In this document: positions 53,864 to 62,547 of the stretch, piece by piece
How the letters are laid out: each line of letters opens with the position of its first letter
Numbering within the stretch: the first letter of the stretch is position 1
Assembly: GCA_028699065.1 (NCBI GenBank)
Contig: JAQVVH010000001.1
Location: 764,326-828,325 of the forward strand
From: Gallionella sp.
Lineage (GTDB): Bacteria > Pseudomonadota > Gammaproteobacteria > Burkholderiales > Gallionellaceae
Length of the DNA stretch: 64,000 bases
Direction: 5' to 3'
The notes under the pieces: generated by a model
What the model saw: only the letters and a program-made list of their open reading frames with translations
Told to the model about the DNA's origin: nothing
Database searches by the model: none
Translations under genes and position numbers: made by a program

Positions 53864-55834
53864 TTACTCGCCAAGCCCCATTTGAATGTAGCCGGTCGGG
53901 CACACATCGGAACAGATGTGGCAGCCGATACACTTGTCATAGTCGGTCGCCACATAACGCCCTGTGGTGGCTTCGGCTTTCTTGACCCGGTAAACCGCCG
54001 TTTGCGGGCAGTAAACCACACAGTTGTCGCATTCGAAACACATGCCGCAGCTCATGCAGCGCTTGGCTTCCGCCACTGCCTGCTGCTCGTTGAGCACGCC
54101 CAAACGTTCGTCGAAATTGCCCAGCGCGCTTTCCCTGTCCAGCGTCACGATGTCGCGCTGGTTGCGGGTCACATAGGAGAAATGGCCGAGGAACAATTTG
54201 TCGTGCGGGATCACATAACGGTCGGAGCGATTATCAAAATTGTGCACCGCAACATTGCTCTCGCAGGTCCCGCGCAGGGGCTCGTTCGACGCTTCAATTT
54301 TGATGCCCTTTTCCACCAGCTTGCGCATCAGGTCAAATTGGTGCGCGTCGATCTTCGGACGCTTCTCCAAATCCTTGCCCAGCAGGAAGTTATGGATACC
54401 ATCCGCTGCAATCGAACCGTGTCCAATCGCCGTGGTTAACAAGTGCGGACGAATCACGTCGCCGCCCGCAAACACGCCCTGTTGGCCATTCACAACATAG
54501 TTGCGATCGGTCGTCACGGCGCCGCGGCCATTATCGAAGGCTTCCAGCCCGGTGAAATCCACGGCCTGGCCGATCGCGGAAACGATCAGATCCGCCTCGA
54601 TGTCCTGCTCGCTGCCTTCCACCTTGACGATTTCCAGCTTGCCGCCGCTAACTTTGGCTTCACACTGCGCAACCCGAAGAGCCGTCGCACGACCATCGGC
54701 ACCGCGTACAACGCCGACCGGCACCAGGCTGCCGCGAATATGAATTCCTTCCGCGAGCGCTTGTTCGATCTCGTGCTTGTTAGCCTGCATCTTGTCGATG
54801 TTGAACACCGAGGTCAGCGTAACCTCGGCACCTTCTTTCACCGAGATTTCGGCAACGTCATGCGCCATCCGGCCCGCAATGGCCATTTCGGCATCGGTGG
54901 GCTTGGCGTGTTTGATGTGTCCCAAGCGCCGCGCCACGGTCGCCACGTCAATGGAGGTATCACCGCCACCGACCACGACTACGCGTTTGCCGACATGTTG
55001 CAAGCGACCATCGTTAAAGGCCTTCAGGAATGCGGTTGCAGTAACCACATTGGGCGCCGCGCTATCCTCGATCGGCAGGGCGCGGCCGGCCTGGGCACCC
55101 ATGCCCAGAAACACTGCGTCAAATTCCTTGCGAACCTGCTCCAGCGTAACATCCGTTCCCACGCGGGTTTTCAGGCGGGTTTTCACACCCAGGTCCAGAA
55201 TGCGCTGAATTTCCTGATCCAGCACATCGCGCGGCGTCCGGAAACCCGGAATACCGTAGCGCATCATTCCGCCCAGAAATTCATGCTCGTCGAAAATGGT
55301 GACGTCGTGACCTTTGAGCGCCAGCTGGTAGGCGCAGGACAAGCCGGCCGGGCCGCCACCCAGAATCGCCACTTTTTTGCCCGAAGGGGCAACGTCCGGT
55401 TTGTTAAATTTGAGGTTGTTGGTAACCGCGTATTCACCGAGGAAGTGCTCCACGGAGTTGATGCCGACGTGATCTTCCACCTCATTGCGGTTACATCCGG
55501 TTTCACACGGTGCCGGACACACTCGGCCCATGACCGATGGAAACGGGTTGGCTTCGGTCAGGCGGCGCCAAGCGTATTCCTGCCAGGGCATAACCGGTTT
55601 GCCGTCCGCGCCAACCGGCGGCTTTTCGGTTCCGCGCACGATCGCCAGGTAACCCCGAATGTCCTCGCCCGCGGGACAGCTGCCCTGACAAGGCGGCGTC
55701 GACTGGATATAGGTCGGACACTTGTGGGAGTAGCTGGCCTGGAAAATCTGCTCGCTCCAGCGGCGCACTTTATTGTCGCCATCCTTGTAGCGGCGAAAGG
55801 TCAGTTTTTGCGGGGTTTCAGTTGTAGCCGACAT
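53864..55834 (-). CDS. dsrL: DsrL, NAD(P)H:acceptor oxidoreductase
   Basis: A cytoplasmic iron-sulfur flavoprotein of the glutamate-synthase small-subunit family, partner of DsrAB, that moves electrons from sulfur oxidation to NAD(P)+. An N-terminal Fe-S domain (CQGSCPAGEDIRGYL, CPAPCETGCNRNE), FAD and NAD motifs (AILGGGPAGLSCAYQLA, VVVGGGDTSIDVA) and a C-terminal double 4Fe-4S ferredoxin (CMSCGMCFECDNCVVYCP, CIGCHICSDVCP) are complete at 656 residues. The C-terminal ferredoxin is the DsrL type seen in sulfur oxidisers. Confidence 0.95.
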   Translation of the reverse strand: MSATTETPQKLTFRRYKDGDNKVRRWSEQIFQASYSHKCPTYIQSTPPCQGSCPAGEDIRGYLAIVRGTEKPPVGADGKPVMPWQEYAWRRLTEANPFPSVMGRVCPAPCETGCNRNEVEDHVGINSVEHFLGEYAVTNNLKFNKPDVAPSGKKVAILGGGPAGLSCAYQLALKGHDVTIFDEHEFLGGMMRYGIPGFRTPRDVLDQEIQRILDLGVKTRLKTRVGTDVTLEQVRKEFDAVFLGMGAQAGRALPIEDSAAPNVVTATAFLKAFNDGRLQHVGKRVVVVGGGDTSIDVATVARRLGHIKHAKPTDAEMAIAGRMAHDVAEISVKEGAEVTLTSVFNIDKMQANKHEIEQALAEGIHIRGSLVPVGVVRGADGRATALRVAQCEAKVSGGKLEIVKVEGSEQDIEADLIVSAIGQAVDFTGLEAFDNGRGAVTTDRNYVVNGQQGVFAGGDVIRPHLLTTAIGHGSIAADGIHNFLLGKDLEKRPKIDAHQFDLMRKLVEKGIKIEASNEPLRGTCESNVAVHNFDNRSDRYVIPHDKLFLGHFSYVTRNQRDIVTLDRESALGNFDERLGVLNEQQAVAEAKRCMSCGMCFECDNCVVYCPQTAVYRVKKAEATTGRYVATDYDKCIGCHICSDVCPTGYIQMGLGE

Positions 55835-55855
55835 CGCTATGCCTCCAGATTGAAG

Positions 55856-57385
55856 TTAGTTATCGCCCAGAATGATCGCGTTGCTGACCAACTGGTGTAC
55901 GCCGCCCACCATTCTGCGGTCGAAACCGTAGACGGGCATTACTTTGGAAAACTGGGTCTTGCAAATGGCACAAATGGCTGCCATGTAATTCACGCCATGT
56001 TGCTGCACAGCCTGATTCAACACTTCCATACGGGGCAGTGCGCCCTTGACGCGTAAATCCATCAGATCGTCGGTCAGCAGACCGCCGCCGCCGCCGCAAC
56101 AGAAGGTGCGCTCACGCGTGGTATTGGGATCCATTTCGACAAAATTGTTGGCCACGGCCTTGATGATGTTGCGCGGAATTTCAAACTGCCCGCCGGGCGT
56201 ATCACCCATGCGCGAGCCGCGTGCCACATTGCAGGAATCGTGGAAGGTGATGACATATTTGTCATTTTTTGACTTGTCGAATTTCAGCGCGTCGCGCTGA
56301 ATCAGGTCCCAGGTAAATTCGCAGATATGCGTTGGCTGTTTGTAGCGGTGGTCGAGCTGTCTCTGCAGCATCTGCGCGAAGCGGTCGGTTTCATCCGCGC
56401 CATCGCCCACGCCGGATAGCGTATTCCAGAAACTGTAGGCGACGCGCCAGGCATGGCCGCATTCCCCCACCACGATGCGCTTAACGCCCAATTCCAGCGC
56501 GGCTTCGCGAATGCGCAGTGCGATTTTGCGCAACTGATCGTAACTGCCGATGAACATGCCGAAGTTCGCACCTTCCGAGGCCATCGAGGACAAGGTCCAG
56601 CTGGTGCCGGTAGCGTGGAACACCTTGGCGTATCCGATCAGTCCGTCGATATGCGGCTCGGCAAAGAAATCCGCGGACGGCGTGATCAACAAAACCTCGG
56701 CGCCCTTCACATCCAGCGGGAAACGAATATCGAGACCGGTGTCATCCTTGACGTCTTCTTCCAGACCTTCCAGCGTATCGCGCAGCGCGGGCTCGGGCAG
56801 GCCAAGGTTGTTGCCGATTTTGTGTACCTTGCCGATGATCTCGTTGGAATACTTCTGCCCCATGCCGATCGAGGCGAGAATTTCGCGCGCGGCCATGGTG
56901 ACCTCGGCGGTATCAATTCCGTAGGGACAAAAAACCGAGCAGCGGCGACATTCGGAACACTGGTGAAAATAGTTGTACCACTCGTCCAGCACCTCGCGGG
57001 TCAAATCGCGTGCGCCGACCAGCTTGGGAAAATACTTACCCGCGAAAGTAAAGTAGCGGCGATAGACACTGCGCATCAAATCCTGCCGCGCCACCGGCAT
57101 GTTCTTCGGATCTTGTGTACCGATGAAGTAATGGCATTTGTCGGCACAGGCACCGCAATGCACACAGGCGTCCATGTAAACGCGCAGGGAGCGGAATTTC
57201 CCCAGCAGCTCACCCATCTTGGCGATGGCCTTGTCATGCCAGTTATCCACCAGCTGACCGGGAAAACCCAGGGCCTCCTGATGTTTGTCGTTAGCAATAT
57301 AAGGACCTTTGCCCTCCATTGCCCCCGGCTTCAGCGCGGGAACAATGGGGATGGTGCGATAGGCCGGTGCTGTGATGTCCGCCAT
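55856..57385 (-). CDS. dsrK: DsrK, HdrD-like iron-sulfur catalytic subunit
   Basis: The cytoplasmic subunit of DsrMKJOP that reoxidises or reduces DsrC. Two 4Fe-4S motifs (CVHCGACADKCHYF, CSECRRCSVFCPYG) and C-terminal CCG-type segments (FHDSCNVARG, FCCGGGGGLL, AICAICKTQF) match the heterodisulfide-reductase fold. The start at 57385 is one base-pair gap from dsrM; the upstream in-frame ATG overlaps dsrM. The 509-residue length is normal. Confidence 0.95.
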   Translation of the reverse strand: MADITAPAYRTIPIVPALKPGAMEGKGPYIANDKHQEALGFPGQLVDNWHDKAIAKMGELLGKFRSLRVYMDACVHCGACADKCHYFIGTQDPKNMPVARQDLMRSVYRRYFTFAGKYFPKLVGARDLTREVLDEWYNYFHQCSECRRCSVFCPYGIDTAEVTMAAREILASIGMGQKYSNEIIGKVHKIGNNLGLPEPALRDTLEGLEEDVKDDTGLDIRFPLDVKGAEVLLITPSADFFAEPHIDGLIGYAKVFHATGTSWTLSSMASEGANFGMFIGSYDQLRKIALRIREAALELGVKRIVVGECGHAWRVAYSFWNTLSGVGDGADETDRFAQMLQRQLDHRYKQPTHICEFTWDLIQRDALKFDKSKNDKYVITFHDSCNVARGSRMGDTPGGQFEIPRNIIKAVANNFVEMDPNTTRERTFCCGGGGGLLTDDLMDLRVKGALPRMEVLNQAVQQHGVNYMAAICAICKTQFSKVMPVYGFDRRMVGGVHQLVSNAIILGDN

Positions 57386-57386
57386 T

Positions 57387-58112
57387 TCAGTTCTCCGATT
57401 CCAGCTTGCTTGCCCAGGCACTCAAATGGCGATGCTCGCGCGGGTTATCTGTCTGATTACGGGTAGGAGAGAAAAATACCCCGGGCGCATGCAGCAACTT
57501 GCTGATGGGGAAGAGCGCCAACAGGGCAAAGACGAGGAACAGGTGGCCCAGCAACAGGATATCGGACGGCACTGCGCCGATCCGGAATTGCAGCAGGCCG
57601 ACAAAGAAGTTTTTCACGCCGATCACGTCGGTATGCACGACAAAACTCATCAGCAATCCGGAAAGGCCGATCACGATCAGCACCACCAACCAGAGATGAT
57701 CCGACGGTGTTGAGATATAGCGGATGCGCTCGACAAACAGGCGCCGCGCCCACAAGCCGAACAGGCCGATGACCATGGTAATGCCGGCATACTGGCCGAA
57801 GGGCTGGATAAAGCCGACCCAAGCCGGAACCGGTTCAAGAAAATAACGCAGGTGACGCACCGTCACCACGGCCAGACTGACATGGAACAGCCAGCCCATG
57901 GCCCACGTCCAGAGATTGCCCTTGAATAAACTTTCAAACAGCACGACCTCGCGGGTCATGCGCAAGACAACGCCGCCGCGCGTCGTCGGCGCGGGGGTTG
58001 TCGGAATCTTGAGCGGCGCAGGCGTGCGCGCATAAAGACCTATCCGATAAATCAACCCTGCGGCAAATACCAGCACCGCAAAGTAGAAGAGGATCGCGAC
58101 AAGAATGCTCAT
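57387..58112 (-). CDS. dsrM: DsrM, NarI-like cytochrome b
   Basis: The membrane cytochrome b of DsrMKJOP. About five to six hydrophobic helices are present (MSILVAILFYFAVLVFAAGL, HLWLVVLIVIGLSGLLMSFV, ILLLGHLFLVFALLALFP). Histidines suited to heme b ligation occur in LFHVSL, TVRHLRYF and LLGHLF. At 241 residues it is a compact form. A terminator-like hairpin separates it from dsrC. Confidence 0.92.
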   Translation of the reverse strand: MSILVAILFYFAVLVFAAGLIYRIGLYARTPAPLKIPTTPAPTTRGGVVLRMTREVVLFESLFKGNLWTWAMGWLFHVSLAVVTVRHLRYFLEPVPAWVGFIQPFGQYAGITMVIGLFGLWARRLFVERIRYISTPSDHLWLVVLIVIGLSGLLMSFVVHTDVIGVKNFFVGLLQFRIGAVPSDILLLGHLFLVFALLALFPISKLLHAPGVFFSPTRNQTDNPREHRHLSAWASKLESEN

Positions 58113-58140
58113 CGTTGATGGCCCAGTGGCTTAGGGCGCT

Positions 58141-58167
58141 AAAACCGGCGCTGCAAAACAGCCCCGG
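58141..58167 (-). terminator. Terminator-like hairpin between dsrC and dsrM
   Basis: Read on the minus strand, CCGG-G-GCTG pairs with CAGC-G-CCGG around a TTTTG loop and is followed by TTTTAG. A longer CGGCGC/GCGCCG pairing (58173-58178 with 58146-58151) can form instead. It lies about 22 bp after the dsrC stop and before dsrM. It would let part of the transcript end after dsrC, giving more DsrC than DsrMKJOP. Confidence 0.6.
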
Positions 58168-58188
58168 CCCTGGCGCCGCGATGTCCGG

Positions 58189-58524
58189 TTAGACGCAACC
58201 CGTTGGCTTCGGCAGACCGGCGATCTTGCACGCCTGCTTGCCGGGGCCATATGGGAACAAACCATACAGATACTCGCTGTTGCCTTTCTCTGCCCCCAGT
58301 TTCTTGCCGATTGCCTTGGTCAGCACACGAACCGCCGGCGCAATCTGGTACTCATCGAAATACTCGCGCAGGAAGTTGATAACCTCCCAATGTTGATCGC
58401 TCATTTCGATGCTTTCGGTCTTGGCAATATAGTCCGCGATTTCCTTGTTCCAGTCGGAAAGGTTGACGAGGTAACCCTCTTCGTCAGTTTCGTAATTTTT
58501 GCCATCGACTTCGATGCTAGCCAT
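58189..58524 (-). CDS. dsrC: DsrC, sulfur-carrier substrate protein of DsrAB
   Basis: Carries sulfur as a persulfide or trisulfide on its C-terminal arm between DsrEFH, DsrAB and DsrMKJOP. The 111-residue protein has the arm GPGKQACKIAGLPKPTGCV with both redox cysteines: CysB in QAC and CysA as the penultimate residue. This is the form needed for the dissimilatory cycle. A strong GAAGGAGA leader precedes the start. Compare the single-Cys paralogue at 31212 and the Cys-free one at 63149. Confidence 0.97.
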   Translation of the reverse strand: MASIEVDGKNYETDEEGYLVNLSDWNKEIADYIAKTESIEMSDQHWEVINFLREYFDEYQIAPAVRVLTKAIGKKLGAEKGNSEYLYGLFPYGPGKQACKIAGLPKPTGCV

Positions 58525-58572
58525 GCTCTTCTCCTTCAGTGATGTTTCTGGTTAAAGTAAATCCGCCGCCAC

Positions 58573-58869
58573 TCACAACCAGGACTGGCAGTTTTTATTC
58601 GCGACAGTCAGGCCGACAAAACCCGCGTAATCCACGGGTGTAATCCCCTCGATCATGCGGTCCGCCAGTCCACGCGCTTCAAGATCCGGCATCAGAACAT
58701 GCACCTTGAGACGCCCCATCGCGGCCTTAAGCTTACCTTCGAATGCGCTCCCTGTGGTCGCGGCATAGACAGCATCCTCAATCAACAGAAGATCGCCGCC
58801 CGCAGCGGTATTCAAGCAGCTTTCCAGGGTTGTGCTCGTCAGCGGTGATTTATTCACAATATGCAGCAT
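58573..58869 (-). CDS. dsrH: DsrH, sulfur-transfer subunit
   Basis: A 98-residue DsrE-fold subunit of the DsrE2F2H2 hexamer (homologue of TusB). MLHIVNKSPLTSTTLESCL and the ALLIEDAVYAAT-like DLLLIEDAVYAATTG segment are characteristic. It lies 10 bp after dsrF. Confidence 0.92.
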   Translation of the reverse strand: MLHIVNKSPLTSTTLESCLNTAAGGDLLLIEDAVYAATTGSAFEGKLKAAMGRLKVHVLMPDLEARGLADRMIEGITPVDYAGFVGLTVANKNCQSWL

Positions 58870-58879
58870 TCCACTCTCC

Positions 58880-59245
58880 CTAGAAACTCAGAACCACGTC
58901 CTGCTCGTCCATCATCGCACCCATCTCGGCACGACTGAGCACAGTCACGTCCACAATAAAATCTTCCTCGCTAAGCCCGCGTGCTTCCATGGCCTCTTTT
59001 TCGACATACAACTTTTCGACGTCGTAATCCTCAAGTGCGCGATAGGTGGGCGAGAAATTTTTTGTTTCGATGCCTTTGGTCTGCTGGCCCTTTTTGAGCT
59101 GGTAAACCCCGTCATCCATAAACGCCAGCGACACGTCCTGATCGAATGCCGCCGTAATCAGCACGACTTCCAAAGATTCCAGCGCGTAAATCGTGCCGTA
59201 AGGCGCCTTGCGGTTTACGAACATGAATTTTTTAACGTCACTCAT
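58880..59245 (-). CDS. dsrF: DsrF, sulfur-transfer subunit
   Basis: A 121-residue DsrE-fold subunit, homologue of TusC. FMFVNRKAPYGTIYALESLEVVLITAAF and VSLAFMDDGVYQLKKGQ are the family segments. It forms the hexamer with DsrE and DsrH and sits 9 bp after dsrE. Confidence 0.93.
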   Translation of the reverse strand: MSDVKKFMFVNRKAPYGTIYALESLEVVLITAAFDQDVSLAFMDDGVYQLKKGQQTKGIETKNFSPTYRALEDYDVEKLYVEKEAMEARGLSEEDFIVDVTVLSRAEMGAMMDEQDVVLSF

Positions 59246-59254
59246 TTCGCCCCC

Positions 59255-59614
59255 TCAATCGCCAAAAGTCACAAGACGGTCACACTTGATGCCCGCTTCG
59301 ACCAGTTGCCCCAGGCCGGAAATACGGAAACCCTGGGCCAGATTTTCTTCCTTGATGCCGCGCCGCAACGCCGCCGCAACGCATACCACCAAGTCCACCT
59401 TGTGCTCCTCGGCCAGCTTGGTCCAGCGGTTCACGATATGGCGATCATCCTGCGGCGGCTCGGTGAGCTTGGACGCGTTGTTCACGCCATCGTGGTAGAA
59501 GAACACCCGCCAGACTTCGTGCCCGGCGGTGACGGCCGCTTTGGCAAACAGGTAGGCAGAATCGCTCGCCTGATGCTGATACGGCCCCTCGTTGACTACA
59601 ATCCCGAACTTCAT
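59255..59614 (-). CDS. dsrE: DsrE, sulfur-transfer subunit with active cysteine
   Basis: A 119-residue homologue of TusD. The sulfur-accepting cysteine lies in DLVVCVAAALRRG (about residue 78). MKFGIVVNEGPYQHQASDSAYLFAKAA begins the fold. It passes persulfide sulfur to DsrC. Presence of DsrEFH marks oxidative dsr systems. It lies 13 bp after dsrB. Confidence 0.95.
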   Translation of the reverse strand: MKFGIVVNEGPYQHQASDSAYLFAKAAVTAGHEVWRVFFYHDGVNNASKLTEPPQDDRHIVNRWTKLAEEHKVDLVVCVAAALRRGIKEENLAQGFRISGLGQLVEAGIKCDRLVTFGD

Positions 59615-59627
59615 GCGCTCACCTCGC

Positions 59628-60719
59628 TTAGAAACGGATGTGGGTTGATGCGTTCAGGTTGTAACGCGAACCGCGCCAATCATCGATCAGGTACTTGGTG
59701 AAGGGCAGCCCGGTTTTCTCGAAGAAACGCGGCCAGCCAATCCGGTCGATCCAGTCTGCCAGACGCTCCCACGGACGCGCATCTTCCTTGTAAACGTGCA
59801 GGATGCGCTTGACCACCTCGGCCACTTCGGGCCAGCGCGGTGCATTGTTGGGCAGACCGGCGGCAACCATCTTCATGAAGGTCGGTTTGCCGCGCGCGTT
59901 GGAGTTCTTGCCACCCACCCAGATCGCCAGCTTGGAATTTACCGGGTCGTTGATTTGCATCGGCGGGCACGGTGGATAACAGGCGCCGCAACACATGCAC
60001 TTGGATTCATCAATTTCCAGCGAAGGCTTGCCATTGACCATGGCCGGGCGGATCGCCGCAACCGGACAACGCGCCACCACGGTCGGACGCTCACAAACAT
60101 TGGCAACCAGATCATGGTTAATGACCGGCGGCTTGGTGTGCTGCACGATGATGGCCAGATCAGCCTGACCGCCGCAGTTGATTTCACAGCAGGATGTCGA
60201 CAGATGCACGCGATTTGGCATCTCTTCGCGACGGAACTCGTCATAAAGTTCATCCATCAGCGCCTTCACCACGCCGGAAGCATCGGTACCGGGAATATCG
60301 CAGTGCAGCCAGCCCTGGGTATGCGCAATCATCGTCACCGAGTTGCCGGTGCCACCCACGGGGAAGCCGTTGCTTTCCAGCTCGGCGATCAGTGGTGCGA
60401 CCTTGCTTTCGTCGGACACGATGAATTCAATGTTGGAACGAATGGTGAAACGCACGCGACCTTCGGCAAACTGGTCGGCAATGTCACACAGCTTGCGGAT
60501 GGTGTAGATGTCCATCTGGCGCTGGGTACCCGCACGCACGGACCAGACCTCGTCACCGCCGTGGGCAACATGGTGCAGCACGCCGGGACGCGGACGATCG
60601 TGATATCTCCAGTTGCCATAGTTTTTGAGCAGTGTTGGATGCAGATACTGCGTATTTTCCGGAACGCCGGTTTCCTTGGGTTTGCGTCTCTGCGGTGCGG
60701 CTTGAACGGCTTGATTCAT
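59628..60719 (-). CDS. dsrB: Dissimilatory (reverse) sulfite reductase beta subunit
   Basis: Forms the alpha2-beta2 siroheme enzyme with DsrA and oxidises DsrC-bound sulfur to sulfite. TIRSNIEFIVSDESKVA, HTQGWLHCDIPGTD, STSCCEINCGGQADLAI and a ferredoxin insert CMCCGACYPPCPPM are visible. The 363-residue length is normal. It follows dsrA by 11 bp. Confidence 0.97.
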   Translation of the reverse strand: MNQAVQAAPQRRKPKETGVPENTQYLHPTLLKNYGNWRYHDRPRPGVLHHVAHGGDEVWSVRAGTQRQMDIYTIRKLCDIADQFAEGRVRFTIRSNIEFIVSDESKVAPLIAELESNGFPVGGTGNSVTMIAHTQGWLHCDIPGTDASGVVKALMDELYDEFRREEMPNRVHLSTSCCEINCGGQADLAIIVQHTKPPVINHDLVANVCERPTVVARCPVAAIRPAMVNGKPSLEIDESKCMCCGACYPPCPPMQINDPVNSKLAIWVGGKNSNARGKPTFMKMVAAGLPNNAPRWPEVAEVVKRILHVYKEDARPWERLADWIDRIGWPRFFEKTGLPFTKYLIDDWRGSRYNLNASTHIRF

Positions 60720-60730
60720 CTTGTATCTCC

Positions 60731-62026
60731 TCAGGCAACTTGCTTTTTGGCGTTGATCTTGGCGACTTCGTCTTCCCAGCCGTCGGTACGGACATAGGGA
60801 TTCATACGTGGCGAATTGACCATGGCCGGATCGACATCGACTTCCATCGCATCGAGGAAGTTGGCCAAACCGATACGCTCGATCATCTCACCCGTGCGCT
60901 CGTGTTCAAGCGCGTTTTCGGCGAAGAAATCGATGGTGCGCTGGGCAAAGTCAACCAGCTTCTCCACATCTTCGTCGGTATCCAGCTTGATGAACGGCAT
61001 AATCACCGTGCCCATCAGGCCGCCGATTTTCAGGTGGCTCTTGCCGCCCACCAGCACGGTCGCGCCCTTGTCCTTGCCCGGCGCCAGCGCGCCCGTCATC
61101 ACGTTGACGCAGTGCATGCAGCGCACGCAATCCTGATTGTCGATTTCCACGGCGTGGGTATCGCTCACCGCCACGCTGGAAATGTGCTCGCCACTCTTGA
61201 TCTTGGCGATTTCCTTGACCTGAAACGCCTTGGTCGGGCAACGTGCCACAACGTCATTTACCAGCTCGTCCATGCCGTGCTTGGCGAACCACTTTTGGGC
61301 CAGCTCTTCGTCGGTACGAATGTTATCGCGCCAGGTGCCGATCACCGCCATGTCGGCGCGCTGCACGGAGTTCATGCAATCGTTCGGACAGCCGGAGAAT
61401 TTGAACTTGAACTTGTACGGCAGCGATGGACGGTGAATGTCATCCAGGAAGGTATTCAACACTGCGCGATGCGCTTTGCCTTCGTTGTAGCAGGATTGTT
61501 CGCAACGCGCCCCGCCTACGCAGGACATCGAAGTGCGCACGGCCGGGCCGGCGCCGCCGAGATCGAAACCCATCTCGTTAATTTCGTCGAACGCCTTTTG
61601 CACGTTCTCAGTGGTCGCACCCTGGAACATGATGTCGCCGGATTGTCCGTGGAAAGCAATCAGACCGGAACCGTGACGCTCCCAGATATCGCAAAATTTG
61701 CGCAGGGTGTCGGTGTCGTAGTGCATACCCGGCGGCGGCATCACGCGCAGGGTGTGAAATTCGGCCGCGTCCTTGAACTTCGGCGTTCCGTCTTCGTTCT
61801 TCAGCTCGGTAAAGCGCGGAATCACACCACCGCCATAACCGAACACGCCGACCGTACCCCCCTTCCAATAGCCTTTTTTGGTTTTGTAGGACTCTTCCAG
61901 CTGTCCGAGCAAATCCACAACATAATCTTTTTCCTTGGCCAGATCTTTCAACCCGGTCACAAAACTGGGCCAGGGGCCAGACTCCAACTCATCCAGATTC
62001 GGCGTGTCATGCATTTTCTTGGCCAT
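60731..62026 (-). CDS. dsrA: Dissimilatory (reverse) sulfite reductase alpha subunit
   Basis: Catalytic subunit carrying the siroheme-4Fe-4S centre. The centre's cysteines are in SCVGGARCEQSC (Cx5C) and FSGCPNDCMNS (Cx3C), and an inserted ferredoxin domain has CVRCMHCVNVMTG. GSGLIAFHGQSGDIMFQG is also typical. The ATG at 62026 follows AAAGGAAA; an in-frame start 5 codons upstream is less likely. It is the first gene of the dsr operon and is divergent from the 62320 operon. Confidence 0.97.
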   Translation of the reverse strand: MAKKMHDTPNLDELESGPWPSFVTGLKDLAKEKDYVVDLLGQLEESYKTKKGYWKGGTVGVFGYGGGVIPRFTELKNEDGTPKFKDAAEFHTLRVMPPPGMHYDTDTLRKFCDIWERHGSGLIAFHGQSGDIMFQGATTENVQKAFDEINEMGFDLGGAGPAVRTSMSCVGGARCEQSCYNEGKAHRAVLNTFLDDIHRPSLPYKFKFKFSGCPNDCMNSVQRADMAVIGTWRDNIRTDEELAQKWFAKHGMDELVNDVVARCPTKAFQVKEIAKIKSGEHISSVAVSDTHAVEIDNQDCVRCMHCVNVMTGALAPGKDKGATVLVGGKSHLKIGGLMGTVIMPFIKLDTDEDVEKLVDFAQRTIDFFAENALEHERTGEMIERIGLANFLDAMEVDVDPAMVNSPRMNPYVRTDGWEDEVAKINAKKQVA

Positions 62027-62319
62027 AATATTTCCTTTCAATCATGTTGCGCCGGGGCTTTCCGTCGGCGGGAATGGAATCGGGGTATGGGTTCTGGCCT
62101 TCACGGCACGACCCAGTTTCTTGATGGTTCCGCATGGTACGTTGCGAAATCAGCGGCAACTATCACCCAGAGCGGGTAGACAAAGTAACCCCAAAGGGGG
62201 GGCCTATCACTACCACCAGTAGTATTCCAAATATGCACCGCTTACCGCTAGACTTGCAACATTCATTCAGACTGCCCTAGCTTTCCCCCTAGAAGGCGGT
62301 CGATTTCCGGAGTAATGGC
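62027..62319. promoter_or_regulatory. Divergent control region of the dsr operon
   Basis: These 293 bp hold no supportable gene. A dyad ACTAC-CACCA-GTAGT lies at 62209-62223, next to a CCCC/GGGG-rich foldback at about 62189-62202. A weak promoter toward dsrA (TTGCAA then CATATT, 18-bp spacing on the minus strand, roughly 62235-62265) can be drawn but is unproven. The region must contain promoters for both directions. Confidence 0.45.
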
Positions 62320-62547
62320 GTGGCGAATATCACAGAACTCGACAAAATAACGGTTCCTCTCGGGGGCCAGCAGATCGAATTACAACAGATCGACCACGCT
62401 GAAGACGGCATGAGTTTGCTGCGCATCCGCATCCGCGAAGGTAAACGCTTCACCATTTTCGACATCGACCCAGCCACAGCCGCGCGCTGGGCGGCCGGCA
62501 TGCAAAATTGGGCCGAACAACAATCCCAGGACGCACCCACCGCATGA
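62320..62547 (+). CDS. Small conserved-looking protein, first gene of the divergent operon
   Basis: A 75-residue protein starting with GTG (62320). It has a beta-strand-rich first half (LDKITVPLGGQQIELQQIDH) and a helix near the end (PATAARWAAGMQNWAEQQ), with no cysteine, signal or membrane segment. I do not recognise the family. The stop overlaps the next start (ATGA), so the two are translationally coupled. Confidence 0.65.
   Translation: MANITELDKITVPLGGQQIELQQIDHAEDGMSLLRIRIREGKRFTIFDIDPATAARWAAGMQNWAEQQSQDAPTA

Noticed and set aside
54443..56056. 537-codon plus-strand open frame
   Set aside because: Antisense to dsrL and dsrK; no recognisable motif.
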